From NCBI RefSeq assembly GCF_013761175.1, contig NZ_JACDUR010000002.1:372001-436000 (forward strand): a stretch of 64,000 nucleotides of DNA. Reading direction: 5' to 3'. This DNA is from Nonomuraea soli (GTDB lineage Bacteria > Actinomycetota > Actinomycetes > Streptosporangiales > Streptosporangiaceae). A program made the translations under genes and the position numbers. Below are positions 25,942 through 34,635 of the stretch, one piece after another; the stretch's first letter is position 1, and the number at the start of each line of letters is the position of its first letter. The notes under the pieces were generated by a model that was not told the origin of the DNA, searched no databases, and saw only the letters and a program-made list of their open reading frames with translations.

Positions 25942-27734
25942 CTCTGGACGATCTTCACGTCGTCGACGCCCGCCTCCACGAGCGAGGCGGTCGAAGCGTC
26001 GGCGGCCTCGAAGCGGATGGTGACGGTCTGTCCCGCGTACGCCGACAGGTTCACGCTCGCCACGCTCCACGCGCCGTTGCGGTTGGTCGCCGCGCCGAGC
26101 TGCTGGAAGACCGTGGTGCCGTTGACCAGGACGCGGAAGTAGTCGGCACTGGAGGAGTTGGAGCCGTGCGCCAGATACCACGACAGCGACAACGTCAGCG
26201 TGCCGGTCGCCGGCAGCGTGATGCCCGGTGACTGGATGGCCGTGACGCCGCCGTCGATGTCGTAGTCACCCGCCGCGGCTCCCGCCAGCCTGCCCGTGAC
26301 CAGGTCGTTGACGCCGGACACGGTGGTGCCCAGCTGCTTGACGCCGCTGGAACTGGTCTGCGCGGGGTCGCCGCGCTCCCACAGGCCCGTGGTGGCGGTG
26401 CCGGACTGCACGGTCCAGCCGGTGGCCGTCTCGAAGGTGTCCTGGTAGACCGTGGTGCCCGGAGTGCCGCCGCAGTACTGCGCCTCCTTGCCGATGATGC
26501 GGTAGACGCAGTCGGAGTACTCCAGGAAGCGCAGCACCGCCTCCCTGTTGCGGGTGGTCTGCGGGCCGATCACCTCGTCAGGCGGGTAGAAGCCGCCGCC
26601 GCCCGAGCCGGTCGGGTACATCTCGAAGGTGTAGGAGAAGATCTTGTAGGCGCCCCACATCCAGTCGTCGATGGTGCCGTCGGTGATGTACAGGTCGCTG
26701 GCCTGCTGCGGGGTGTAGTTGTTGGTCGAGGCCATGTTCTGGCCCAGGGTGGCGTGGGCGTCGCGGTCGTCCTGGGTCAGCCCCGGCGCGGTGTCGTTGT
26801 AGGTGAACCCGTACGGCCACAGGATCAGCTCGCCGTAGGTGTGCCAGTCGATGTGCGACTTGAGCTGCTGGGTCCCGCCGATCACGCGGCTGCGCACCCA
26901 GTTGGCGGCCGCCGCGACCTCGGGCGCCGACTCGGCCGACGGGCCTCGGTAGGTCTCGCTGGAGGTCGAGCTCGAGGAACCTCCGCAGCAGCCCCAGTTG
27001 TAGGCCCAGTTGCGGTTCATGTCGGTGCCGATGGCGGTGGAGCCCGCGTTGGGCTGGCGGTTCTTGCGCCAGGACCGGTAGGAGCCCGAGGCGATGTCGT
27101 ACTCGCCGCCGTCGGGGTTGAGGTCCGGCATGATCCAGATCTCGCGGCTGTTGACCAGGTTGGTGATGCGGCTGTCGGTGCCGTAGTTGTCGGCCAGCAG
27201 GTGCATCAGGTAGAGCGCCATCTCCACGGTCAGGTGCTCACGGGCGTGCTGGTGGGCGGTGAACAGCACCTCGGGCTCGTTCTCGTCGGTGCCGACGTTG
27301 TCGCTGATCTTGATGAGGATCAGGTCGCGGCCCTGGTAGCTGGTGCCGTACGAGGTCTTGCTGACGATGGACGGCTTGGCCGCCACCAGCGCGTTGATGT
27401 TCGCGGTCATCTCCGCGTAGTTGTGGTAGGCCGAGTCGGCGGGCGGGAAGTCGAACGTCTGCGCTAATCGGGGCAGCTCGGTCACCTTGTAGCCCAGGCG
27501 CTTGATGGCGGCTAACTCCTCGGCCGTCGCGGTCACCACGACCGAGGCGGCGTCCACCTCGTCGATCGAGGCTCCGGTACGGGCCACCGCGGTGCGGGCC
27601 TGCGGGTTGGCCGGGCCCTCCACGCGGTACTGCTTGTTGGCCGGCGGTTCGGCTGTCGCACCCGACGGCGGGATCCCGCTCAGGCACGTCAGTCCCAGCA
27701 GCGCGGCCAGCACGACGATCAGTCGGCGTCTCAC
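25938..27734 (-). CDS. Secreted M14 zinc carboxypeptidase with C-terminal beta-sandwich domain
   Basis: 598 aa. Signal peptide to about residue 28, short pro-region, catalytic domain about 100-430 and an extra C-terminal domain. Zinc ligands: His163 and Glu166 in [11 protein letters not shown] and the later His in [14 protein letters not shown]; substrate and catalytic residues in GTDMNRNW and in SYTFEMYP. The C-terminal part from [11 protein letters not shown] onward resembles a carbohydrate- or protein-binding jelly roll. The GTG at 27734 is preceded by GAGGAGGGTCAC and starts the signal peptide; upstream codons lack this. Cuts C-terminal residues from peptides outside the cell. Confidence 0.93.
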   Translation of the reverse strand: MRRRLIVVLAALLGLTCLSGIPPSGATAEPPANKQYRVEGPANPQARTAVARTGASIDEVDAASVVVTATAEELAAIKRLGYKVTELPRLAQTFDFPPADSAYHNYAEMTANINALVAAKPSIVSKTSYGTSYQGRDLILIKISDNVGTDENEPEVLFTAHQHAREHLTVEMALYLMHLLADNYGTDSRITNLVNSREIWIMPDLNPDGGEYDIASGSYRSWRKNRQPNAGSTAIGTDMNRNWAYNWGCCGGSSSSTSSETYRGPSAESAPEVAAAANWVRSRVIGGTQQLKSHIDWHTYGELILWPYGFTYNDTAPGLTQDDRDAHATLGQNMASTNNYTPQQASDLYITDGTIDDWMWGAYKIFSYTFEMYPTGSGGGGFYPPDEVIGPQTTRNREAVLRFLEYSDCVYRIIGKEAQYCGGTPGTTVYQDTFETATGWTVQSGTATTGLWERGDPAQTSSSGVKQLGTTVSGVNDLVTGRLAGAAAGDYDIDGGVTAIQSPGITLPATGTLTLSLSWYLAHGSNSSSADYFRVLVNGTTVFQQLGAATNRNGAWSVASVNLSAYAGQTVTIRFEAADASTASLVEAGVDDVKIVQS

Positions 27735-27819
27735 GTGACCCTCCTCGGCACGCGGCATAGGGGGTGCCAACGGCGTTGCCGCGTGCCTGAACCGAGAGTC
27801 CGACGCTTTGGTCAGAGGG

Positions 27820-27847
27820 AAAAGACCCAAAAAGGTGGGGTTTGGGC
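27820..27847 (-). terminator. Terminator after the DUF4383 gene
   Basis: Minus strand: CCCAAA, 9-nt loop, TTTGGG followed by TCTTTT, a Rho-independent type with a short T-rich tail. A smaller ACCGC-TTT-GCGGT hairpin lies just before it (about 27859-27871 region). Confidence 0.5.
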
Positions 27848-27854
27848 TTTCCGT

Positions 27855-28298
27855 CTACCGCAAAGCGGTCCTGCGCCTGCTCAGCGCCAGTGCCAGGACG
27901 ATCATCCCGGCGCCCAGGACCAGGTGGAGCCAGTCGTCGGCGGTGTTGACCGGGACGAAGTTGGCGTCGCTGTTCTGTGCGACGAGCATGCCGTACAGGA
28001 ACAGCAGGAGGTAGATCACCCCTCCGCCGAGCAGGAAGCCGCGCGCGCCCGACCAGGTGCGGGCCAGGAAGATCCCGGCGACGCCGAACAGCAGGTGGAC
28101 GATGTTGTGCAGGATGGACACCTGGAAGATGCCGAGCAGCAACGCGTCGGACTGGTGCCCGGCGGCGTGCAGGTCGTCGTAGTTCGTGGTGATGCCGGGA
28201 ATGAAGCCCAGCACGCCGACGAGCAGGAAGACCGCGCCCACGACGAGGGCGGCCATCTGCAGCGGCGTTCTTTCGATCCGTGCCCGAGGTGACGTCAT
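27855..28298 (-). CDS. DUF4383 membrane protein
   Basis: 147 aa with four hydrophobic helices (about residues 14-34, 52-80, 84-105 and 120-140) and a basic N- and C-terminus. The block ILHNIVHLLFGVAGIFLART, with His residues inside helix 2, and the final DDWLHLVLGAGMI are typical of DUF4383 proteins of actinobacteria, which have no known function. GGAG precedes the ATG. Monocistronic, with the terminator described downstream. Confidence 0.85.
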   Translation of the reverse strand: MTSPRARIERTPLQMAALVVGAVFLLVGVLGFIPGITTNYDDLHAAGHQSDALLLGIFQVSILHNIVHLLFGVAGIFLARTWSGARGFLLGGGVIYLLLFLYGMLVAQNSDANFVPVNTADDWLHLVLGAGMIVLALALSRRRTALR

Positions 28299-28387
28299 GG
28301 CCTCTCCAGCCTGGAGTCGGGCGCCCGCCGGTATGGCCCGGGGGACAGGAGTATCCGACTACCCACCTGAGGCGATCAGGAACGGTT

Positions 28388-28795
28388 TCAGTCTTCTCGG
28401 CGCAGCCGCTTGAGCTCCGAGCGGTGCTTCTTGGCCGTCAGACGGCGCTCGACCGAACCCTTGCTGGGCTTGGTGGGGCGGCGGCGCTTGGGCGGCGGGG
28501 CGATGGCCTCGCGCAGCCGCTGCGCCAGGCGTTCCTGGGCGGCGGCCCGGTTGCGCAGCTGCGAGCGGAACTCCGAGGCGGCGATCGTGATCACGGGCGA
28601 GCCCAGCCGGGCCAGGGCGCGCTCCTTCAGCGCGTCGCTCAGCGCCGTGGTGGCCGCGACGTCGAAGGAGAGCTCCACCCGGCTGTCGGTGGTGTTGACC
28701 CCCTGGCCGCCGGGTCCTGACGAGCGGGAGAAACGCCAGACGAGCTCGGTGTCGGGGATGGCGACCGAGTCGTTGACGATCAGCGGGCCTGGCAT
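28388..28795 (-). CDS. arfB: ArfB/YaeJ-like peptidyl-tRNA hydrolase (ribosome rescue)
   Basis: Release-factor-like protein that frees stalled ribosomes without a stop codon. 135 aa, the usual length. It has the GGQ loop in SSGPGGQGVNTTDSRVEL and ends in a strongly basic tail (KRRRPTKPSK, then KKHRSELKRLR) that in known ArfB enters the empty mRNA channel. The ATG at 28795 is preceded by GGAGGAAC; the longer open frame to 28897 contains no ribosome site and would pass the predicted promoter. The gene symbol follows family resemblance. Confidence 0.9.
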   Translation of the reverse strand: MPGPLIVNDSVAIPDTELVWRFSRSSGPGGQGVNTTDSRVELSFDVAATTALSDALKERALARLGSPVITIAASEFRSQLRNRAAAQERLAQRLREAIAPPPKRRRPTKPSKGSVERRLTAKKHRSELKRLRRED

Positions 28796-28832
28796 GGGGG
28801 TTCCTCCCTCCGGGGTTCTCAGAGCGGATGCC

Positions 28833-28863
28833 ACCGTACTTCGATGACATACCCGCTGTGCAA
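28833..28863 (-). promoter_or_regulatory. Promoter of the arfB-like gene
   Basis: TTGCAC (28863-28858), 19-nt spacer, TACGGT (28838-28833) on the minus strand. Spacer is longer than ideal. The -35 touches the perfect palindrome at 28863-28874. Confidence 0.4.
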
Positions 28864-28874
28864 CGAAATTTCGT
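28863..28874. promoter_or_regulatory. 12-bp perfect palindrome in the arfB / hydrolase divergent region
   Basis: ACGAAATTTCGT, unusually AT-rich for this DNA and placed between divergent genes at the -35 of one of them. A candidate operator; binding protein unknown. Confidence 0.45.
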
Positions 28875-28936
28875 GTTAAGCGGGCTGCAATCGGCAAGTG
28901 TCAGGATCCAGGCACACGTCAGTGAGGGGAGTGGCT

Positions 28937-29749
28937 GTGGGGGCCATCGTCGGTGTGCATGGGATCGGTAAGTACAAGTACTACCGGGCCGCGGGTCATT
29001 CCGCGGAGGGCGCGGCGGACGCGATGCGGCTCAAGTGGGACCGCTACCTGCACCCCTGCCTCAAGAGCGCGCGCGGCACCTACGTCTCCGAGGTCGCCTA
29101 CTTCGCGCACCTGCTGCACGAGGGCCCCGACGACCAGGACGAGCCGGCGCCGGAGAAGATGGACGCCGGGACCCGGCAGTTCTTCGTCGGCTGGGCCAAG
29201 CAGGCGGGCTGGGGCGAGCACCTGACCGCCATCCTGGCGGGGGTCACCGGGTGGGTGCTGCGCAAACCCCGCGCCGTGACGTTCGCGATGCGGTTCGTGC
29301 CGGAGGTGGCGACCTATCTCACCAACCCGGACAAGCGCACGAAGTGCCAGGAAACCGTGGCCCACGTCATCCGCAAGAACCGGCCCAAGGTGGTGATCGC
29401 CCACTCCCTGGGCAGCGTCGTGGCCTACGAGACCCTGTGGGCCAACCCCGACCTGGAAGTCGATCTTCTCATCACCCTGGGCAGCCCTCTCGGCATGCGC
29501 AACGTGGTCTTCGAGCGCCTGCTCCCCGCTCCCGTCAACGGCAGGGGCTGCCGCCCCAAGGGCGTCAAACGCTGGGTGAACATCGCCGACCGCCACGACA
29601 TCGCCGCCATCCCGCCCCAGCTGGCCGGCTGCTTCACCGGCGTGGACACCGAGCAGCTGGTCAACCTCGACTGGCTCGACTTCCACACGGTGGAGAAGTA
29701 CCTGGGCTGCGGAGCCCTCGCCGAGTTTCTGCGACCATACGTGGCATGA
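28937..29749 (+). CDS. Alpha/beta hydrolase-like protein
   Basis: 270 aa. The N-terminus VGAIVGVHGIGKYKYY provides the oxyanion HG motif, and VVIAHSLGSVVAYETL is the nucleophile elbow (Gly-x-Ser-x-Gly type with Ala in the first position). A later LITLGSPLGM strand and WLDFHTVEKYL, with a candidate catalytic His, complete the pattern. The GTG at 28937 was chosen since AGGGGA lies six nt upstream; an alternative GTG is at 28898. The gene overlaps the following HAD gene by ATGA, so they are coupled. Substrate unknown; resembles bacterial lipase-like proteins of unknown role. Confidence 0.75.
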   Translation: MGAIVGVHGIGKYKYYRAAGHSAEGAADAMRLKWDRYLHPCLKSARGTYVSEVAYFAHLLHEGPDDQDEPAPEKMDAGTRQFFVGWAKQAGWGEHLTAILAGVTGWVLRKPRAVTFAMRFVPEVATYLTNPDKRTKCQETVAHVIRKNRPKVVIAHSLGSVVAYETLWANPDLEVDLLITLGSPLGMRNVVFERLLPAPVNGRGCRPKGVKRWVNIADRHDIAAIPPQLAGCFTGVDTEQLVNLDWLDFHTVEKYLGCGALAEFLRPYVA

Positions 29750-30315
29750 CCTGGATCGTCTTCGACTACGGCAACGTCATCTCCGCCGACGCCGACCTGT
29801 GGCCCCTGATCGGGCACACCGGCCTCGAGCCCGAGCGGTTCCACGAGGCCTACTGGCGGCGGCGCCTCGACTACGACCGCGGCGACCTCGACTCGTGGGA
29901 GTACTGGAGTCACACCCTCGACCGCGACGTCGACGACGACGAGGTGGAGCGCCTGGTGGAGCTCGACATCGCCGCCTGGTCGACCCCCAACGAGGGCACC
30001 CTGGCCATCCTGCGCGAGCTGCAGGAGCGCGGCACCAGCGTCGGCCTGCTGTCGAACGCGCCCGCTTCGACCGCCGACGGCTGGGACCGGCTGCCGTGGA
30101 TCGCCGCGATCGAGCGCCGCTTCTACAGCGGCCGCCTCGGCATGGTCAAGCCCGACCTGGAGATCTTCGAGCACGTGGCGGCCGAGCTGGGCACCAAGGA
30201 CATCGTCTTCATCGACGACCGCGCCGACAACGTGGAGGGTGCCAACCGGGCCGGGCTCACGGGCGTGCTGTTCACGGGGGCTGATCAATTGCGTGAGCAT
30301 TTGTCTCTTATGTGA
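29746..30315 (+). CDS. HAD-superfamily hydrolase (YihX-like)
   Basis: 189 aa. Motif I is VFDYGNVIS, with the nucleophile Asp; the second Asp of the usual DxD is Gly, as in YihX-type proteins. Motif II is LLSNAP, the Lys lies in GMVKPDLEIF and motif IV is IFIDDR-like (VFIDDRADNVEGA). A four-helix cap fits between motifs I and II. Related enzymes act on sugar phosphates or dehalogenate short acids. Translationally coupled to the hydrolase before it and only 3 nt from the Hsp90-like gene, so it may be transcribed with the chaperone pair. Confidence 0.87.
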   Translation: MTWIVFDYGNVISADADLWPLIGHTGLEPERFHEAYWRRRLDYDRGDLDSWEYWSHTLDRDVDDDEVERLVELDIAAWSTPNEGTLAILRELQERGTSVGLLSNAPASTADGWDRLPWIAAIERRFYSGRLGMVKPDLEIFEHVAAELGTKDIVFIDDRADNVEGANRAGLTGVLFTGADQLREHLSLM

Positions 30316-30318
30316 ACT

Positions 30319-32082
30319 ATGGTGCTGCGGGTGGAGAACGCCTTCCAAGTCGACCTGCGCGGAGTGGTCGACCTCCTGAGCCGCCACCTGTACTCCAGCC
30401 CTCGCGTCTACCTGCGCGAACTCCTGCAGAATGGGGCCGACGCGATCACCGCCCGGCGCGCGCACGATTCCAGCGCGCCGGCGCGGGTGAGCATCGAGGT
30501 CGACGGCGACGGCATCCGGGTCCACGACACCGGCATCGGCCTGACCGAGGCAGAGGTGCACAACCTGCTGGCCACGATCGGCCGCTCCTCCAAGCGCGAC
30601 GAGCTGGGCTTCGCCCGCCACGAGTTCCTCGGGCAGTTCGGCATCGGCCTGCTGTCGGGCTTCCTCGTCGCCGACGAGATCCACGTGGAGACCCGCTCGG
30701 TCCACTCCGAGCAGACCGTCAGCTGGACCGGCCGCGACGACGGCACCTACACCGTGGCGCCCGCCGCGCGTCACAGGGCCGAACCCGGCACCACGGTCAC
30801 CCTCAGGACCAGGCCCGACGCCGCCGAGTGGGTCGCCGAGCGCACCGTCGCCGAGCTGGCCACCCTCTACGGCCGGCTCCTGCCGATCGAGGTCACCGTC
30901 AACGGCCGCCGCACCACCGAGCCAGACCTGCCCTGGGCCTTCGACGGCCAGAGCCCGGTCGAACGGCGCGAGCGGCTCCTGGAGTACGGCAGGCGCACGT
31001 TCGGCTTCACCCCGTTCGACGTGCTCGACCTGAACGTCCCCGGAGCCGGGCTGAGCGGCGTGGCGTTCATCCTGCCCAGCACCGCGGGGCCGGGCACCCG
31101 CACCGCGCACCGCGTCTACCTCAAGCGCATGCTGCTCACCGAGCGCGCCGAGGGCCTGCTGCCCGAATGGGCGTTCTTCGCCCGCTGCGTCGTCGACGCC
31201 GGCGAACTGCGCCCGACCGCCAGCCGCGAGGCGCTCTACGAGGACGACCTGCTGGAGCACGTGCGCGAGGAGCTCGGCGGCCAGCTGCGCGCCTGGCTGG
31301 TCCGGCTGGCCGAGACCGACCCCGAGGCGCTGCGCGCGTTCCTGCGCCTGCACGCCTTGAGCGTCAAGGCGCTGGCCGTCCACGACGACGACCTGCTCGG
31401 CCTGGTCGACCGGTGGCTGGAGTTCGAGACCAGCGACGGCCCGATGACGCTCGCCCAGTTCCGCACCCGCCACCCGCGAGGCCGCTTCACCGCGAGCGTC
31501 GACGAGTTCCGCCAGCTCGCGGCCGTGTCGCAGGCGCAGGGCGTGGGCCTGGTCAACGGCGGCTACGTCTACGACAGCGACATCATCGAGCGGCTCGAAC
31601 GCCTCGACGCGCGCATCGCCAGGCTCGACCCCGCCGAGCTGGCCACCCACCTGGGGCCCGTCGATCCCGCCACCGAACTGGCCGCCCGCCCCTTCCTCCA
31701 GGCCGCGGCCAAGGCCCTGGAGGCGCTGGGCTGCGAGCCGGTCCTGCGGGAGTTCGACCCGGCGTCGCTGCCCGCGCTCTACCTGACCAGCCGCGCCGCC
31801 GAGCACCAGGCGCAACTGCGCGAGGCCCGCGAGGAGGCCGACGACCTGTGGGCCGGCGTGCTGGGCGCCCTGGAGCGCACCGCCGAGCGGCCCCGCCTGG
31901 TGCTCAACCACCGCAACCCGCTGGTGCGCCGCATCTGCGCCGTCGACCCGGCGCTGGCCACCACCGCGGTCGAGGCCCTGTACGGCATGGCGCTGCTGCA
32001 CGGCCACCACCCCCTGCGCGCGGCCGACACCGCGGCGCTGAACCGTTCGTTCCTCGGCCTCCTCGACTGGGCGGTGAAGTGA
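30319..32082 (+). CDS. Hsp90-family ATPase chaperone (HtpG-like)
   Basis: 587 aa, slightly shorter than HtpG. The GHKL ATPase domain is complete: catalytic Glu34 and Asn38 in LRELLQNGADAI, Asp70 in DTGIGL, RSSKRDE, and the lid segment GQFGIGLLSGF at 105-115. The middle domain with ASREALYEDD contains the conserved Arg region. The C-terminal dimerisation part is shortened and divergent, with no MEEVD-like end. This is a paralogue type distinct from classical HtpG. It precedes the TPR gene by one nt, so both are made together, suggesting the TPR protein is its partner. Confidence 0.9.
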   Translation: MVLRVENAFQVDLRGVVDLLSRHLYSSPRVYLRELLQNGADAITARRAHDSSAPARVSIEVDGDGIRVHDTGIGLTEAEVHNLLATIGRSSKRDELGFARHEFLGQFGIGLLSGFLVADEIHVETRSVHSEQTVSWTGRDDGTYTVAPAARHRAEPGTTVTLRTRPDAAEWVAERTVAELATLYGRLLPIEVTVNGRRTTEPDLPWAFDGQSPVERRERLLEYGRRTFGFTPFDVLDLNVPGAGLSGVAFILPSTAGPGTRTAHRVYLKRMLLTERAEGLLPEWAFFARCVVDAGELRPTASREALYEDDLLEHVREELGGQLRAWLVRLAETDPEALRAFLRLHALSVKALAVHDDDLLGLVDRWLEFETSDGPMTLAQFRTRHPRGRFTASVDEFRQLAAVSQAQGVGLVNGGYVYDSDIIERLERLDARIARLDPAELATHLGPVDPATELAARPFLQAAAKALEALGCEPVLREFDPASLPALYLTSRAAEHQAQLREAREEADDLWAGVLGALERTAERPRLVLNHRNPLVRRICAVDPALATTAVEALYGMALLHGHHPLRAADTAALNRSFLGLLDWAVK

Positions 32083-32083
32083 C

Positions 32084-34570
32084 ATGTCCGCGCACGATCT
32101 CCTCGAGCAGGCACGCGAGCTGCCGTACGGCGAGGCCAAGGCGATCCTGCTGGAGCGCGCCGTCAAGGAGGCCGAGGCGGAGGGCGACCCCGAGCTGCTC
32201 TTCTTCGCCCGCCTCCAGCTGACCGGCGCCTACCAGCACGGCGGCGAGCCGGGCAAGTCGTTCGCGGTCTTCTCCCGCAACCTGGCCGCCCGCGACGCCG
32301 ACCCCGGCCTCTACACCGGCGGCCTCCACGACACCCTGCTGTGGCACTTCAAGTGGATCGCCAGCGACACCCGCAGCTTCCCCGAGATCCCGCTGAAGCG
32401 CTCGCTGGACGTGCTCGACGACATGGAGCGCCGCTACACCGAGGCCGGCCACGGCCTGCACGCCGTACACGCCCAGCGCGCCTACCTGGCCAGGCACCTG
32501 GGCGACCGGGAGGCGGCGGAGGAGTGCTACCGGCGCTGGGTCACCACCCCGCGCGACGAGATGAGCGACTGCGCCGGGTGCGACCCGACCGGCCAGGTCG
32601 CCCACCTGGCCTGGACCGGGCGCGACGAGGAGGCGGTGGCGCTGGCGGAGCCGGTGCTGTCGGGCGAGCTGACCTGCACGGAGCAGCCGCAGGACATCCT
32701 CACCGAGCTGCTGCTGCCGTACCTGCGCACCGGACGCCACGCCGAGGCGGCGGCGGCGCATCTGCGCGCCTACCGGATCATCGCCGGCCAGGTGCACAAC
32801 CTGCTGGAGATCGGGCGGCACCTGGAGTTCTGCGCCCTGTCCGGCAACGAGAGCAGGGGGCTGGAGATCCTCCAGCGCGAACTGCCGCTGCTGGAGCGCC
32901 CGCCCTCGCCCTACGCCGAACTGTCCTTCTCGGCGTGCGCGGCGCTGCTGCTCGGCCGCCTGGAGTCGCTGGGCCAGGGGCTCGCGGCAGCCGGGGACAC
33001 GACCGTGCGCGAGCTGCGCGCCCGGCTGGAACGGCGGGCCTTCGAGCTGGCGGACCGCTTCGACGCGCGCAACGGCACCACCGGGGTCGGCGACGCGCTG
33101 CGCGGGAGGCTGGCCCGCGAACCGCTGGCCGACTACGTGCCGCTGGTGCCGCACGCCCGCCGGGTGACGCCGCCCCCGCCCGTGGTCGCGCCGGTGGGCC
33201 ACTCGCCCGAGGAGCTGCTGGAGCTGGCGACGCAGGCCTGGCGGACGGGTGACCTGCCCGCCGCCTTCGCCGCGTGGGAGCGCTACGACCAGGTGGGCGG
33301 CGAGCTCAACGCCGGCCGCCTCGACGGCCTCGGGCTGGCGGCAGCCGTACAGGGCGACCCGGAGGCGGCGGAGCGGCACTGGCGCAAGGCCGCCGAGCTG
33401 CACGCCGACCCCGCGCTCGCCCAGGCCTCGCTCGGCCGTCTCGGGCTGCTGAGCGAAGAAGGGCTGCCGCTGGTCGAGTCGTCGCACGCCTACCTCGCCG
33501 AGCACGGCACCCCGAGCCAGCGCGCGGCCTCCCGGCTGCGGCTGGCCCAGGCCTACGCCCGCGCGGGACGCCTCGACGAGGCGGTCGCGCTGCTCGAGGG
33601 CCACGACGACGGAGAATCGCTGGCCCTGCTGGCCCGGATGGTCGAACCGGAGCGCGCCCTGGAGCTGTTCGGCTCCGCCCGCGCGGCGCTGCGCGCCGAA
33701 GGCCACACCGGGCAGCTGGCCAGGGCCTCGCTCCTGCACGCCCAGCTCATCCGCCACCACGGCGGCCAGCTCGACGACCTGCTCGGCGCCTATGCAGAGG
33801 CGCTGAGCCGGCGCATCGAGCCGGAGCTGCGCGCCATGGCCCACGCCGGGCGCGGCGAGGTGCTGGTCGAGGTGGGCAGGGCTGCCGAGGCCGTCGACGA
33901 CCTCGTCGAGGCGGTGGCCGCCTTCACCGCCCTGGGCGAGCGGCAGGCCGCCACGCACCTGCGCGCCGACCTGGCCGCGGCCTACCTGGCCGCCGAGCGG
34001 CCGAGCGAGGCGGCCGTCACCGCGGAGGAGGCGCTGGCCATGCTGGAGCCGGACGCCGCGGAACCGCGCTGCCAGGCCCGCTGGGTGCGCGCCCACGCGC
34101 TGCGGATGCTCGGCGACCGGCAGGGCGCGCTGGTCGACTTCCAGGCGCTGATCGAGGAGTACGACAACCCGTGGCAGTCGGCCAGGGCCGCCGACATGGC
34201 CGGGCGCCTGCTGGAGGAGCTCGACCGCGACGACGAGGCGGCGCGATCCTTCACGCTGGCCTCCGACCGGTACCTGCCCGACGACCCGGCGGCCTCGGCG
34301 ATCGCCCTGCGCAGGGCCGCGTTGTCGCTGTTCTGGTCGGGCTCGCCCGCCCTGGAGACCTCCGAGCGCGCCGTGGCCGCCCTGGAGGGCACCGACGAGC
34401 CCTTCGAGCTGGCCGTCGCCCTCTACGACCAGGCCAGGATCCTCGCCGGGCTCTCGCGGACCGGGGAGGCCCTGGCGGCGGCAGAGCGGGCACGCGACCG
34501 GTTCGCCGCGCTCGATGAGGACGGAGCCGTCGAAACCGTGACGGATCTGATCGACGGCCTGATGGACTGA
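32084..34570 (+). CDS. Large TPR-repeat protein, probable partner of the Hsp90-like chaperone
   Basis: 828 aa, cytosolic, helical throughout. Helix pairs with the TPR pattern (Ala at position 20, Pro at 32) are frequent, for example LAQAYARAGRLDEAVALLEG, AAYLAAERPSEAAVTAEEAL and QARILAGLSRTGEALAAAER. There is no enzyme motif, signal peptide or membrane segment. The N-terminal third contains SDCAGCDPTGQVAHLAW, a CxxC with unknown role. It starts one nt after the Hsp90-like stop. In eukaryotes TPR proteins are Hsp90 co-chaperones; the same relationship here is inference from the operon. A 12-bp-stem hairpin follows the stop. Confidence 0.88.
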   Translation: MSAHDLLEQARELPYGEAKAILLERAVKEAEAEGDPELLFFARLQLTGAYQHGGEPGKSFAVFSRNLAARDADPGLYTGGLHDTLLWHFKWIASDTRSFPEIPLKRSLDVLDDMERRYTEAGHGLHAVHAQRAYLARHLGDREAAEECYRRWVTTPRDEMSDCAGCDPTGQVAHLAWTGRDEEAVALAEPVLSGELTCTEQPQDILTELLLPYLRTGRHAEAAAAHLRAYRIIAGQVHNLLEIGRHLEFCALSGNESRGLEILQRELPLLERPPSPYAELSFSACAALLLGRLESLGQGLAAAGDTTVRELRARLERRAFELADRFDARNGTTGVGDALRGRLAREPLADYVPLVPHARRVTPPPPVVAPVGHSPEELLELATQAWRTGDLPAAFAAWERYDQVGGELNAGRLDGLGLAAAVQGDPEAAERHWRKAAELHADPALAQASLGRLGLLSEEGLPLVESSHAYLAEHGTPSQRAASRLRLAQAYARAGRLDEAVALLEGHDDGESLALLARMVEPERALELFGSARAALRAEGHTGQLARASLLHAQLIRHHGGQLDDLLGAYAEALSRRIEPELRAMAHAGRGEVLVEVGRAAEAVDDLVEAVAAFTALGERQAATHLRADLAAAYLAAERPSEAAVTAEEALAMLEPDAAEPRCQARWVRAHALRMLGDRQGALVDFQALIEEYDNPWQSARAADMAGRLLEELDRDDEAARSFTLASDRYLPDDPAASAIALRRAALSLFWSGSPALETSERAVAALEGTDEPFELAVALYDQARILAGLSRTGEALAAAERARDRFAALDEDGAVETVTDLIDGLMD

Positions 34571-34583
34571 GCCTGTTCACGAC

Positions 34584-34616
34584 GGGTTGACGCGGCTGTC
34601 ACGACCGCGTCAACCC
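34584..34616. terminator. Strong hairpin after the Hsp90-TPR operon
   Basis: Perfect 12-bp arms GGGTTGACGCGG / CCGCGTCAACCC around a 9-nt loop, 13 nt after the TPR stop and 19 nt before the PhoD start. No T run, as usual in high-GC actinomycetes. Could also fold in the phoD leader. Confidence 0.6.
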
Positions 34617-34635
34617 GGGTGGACATACCTGGATC

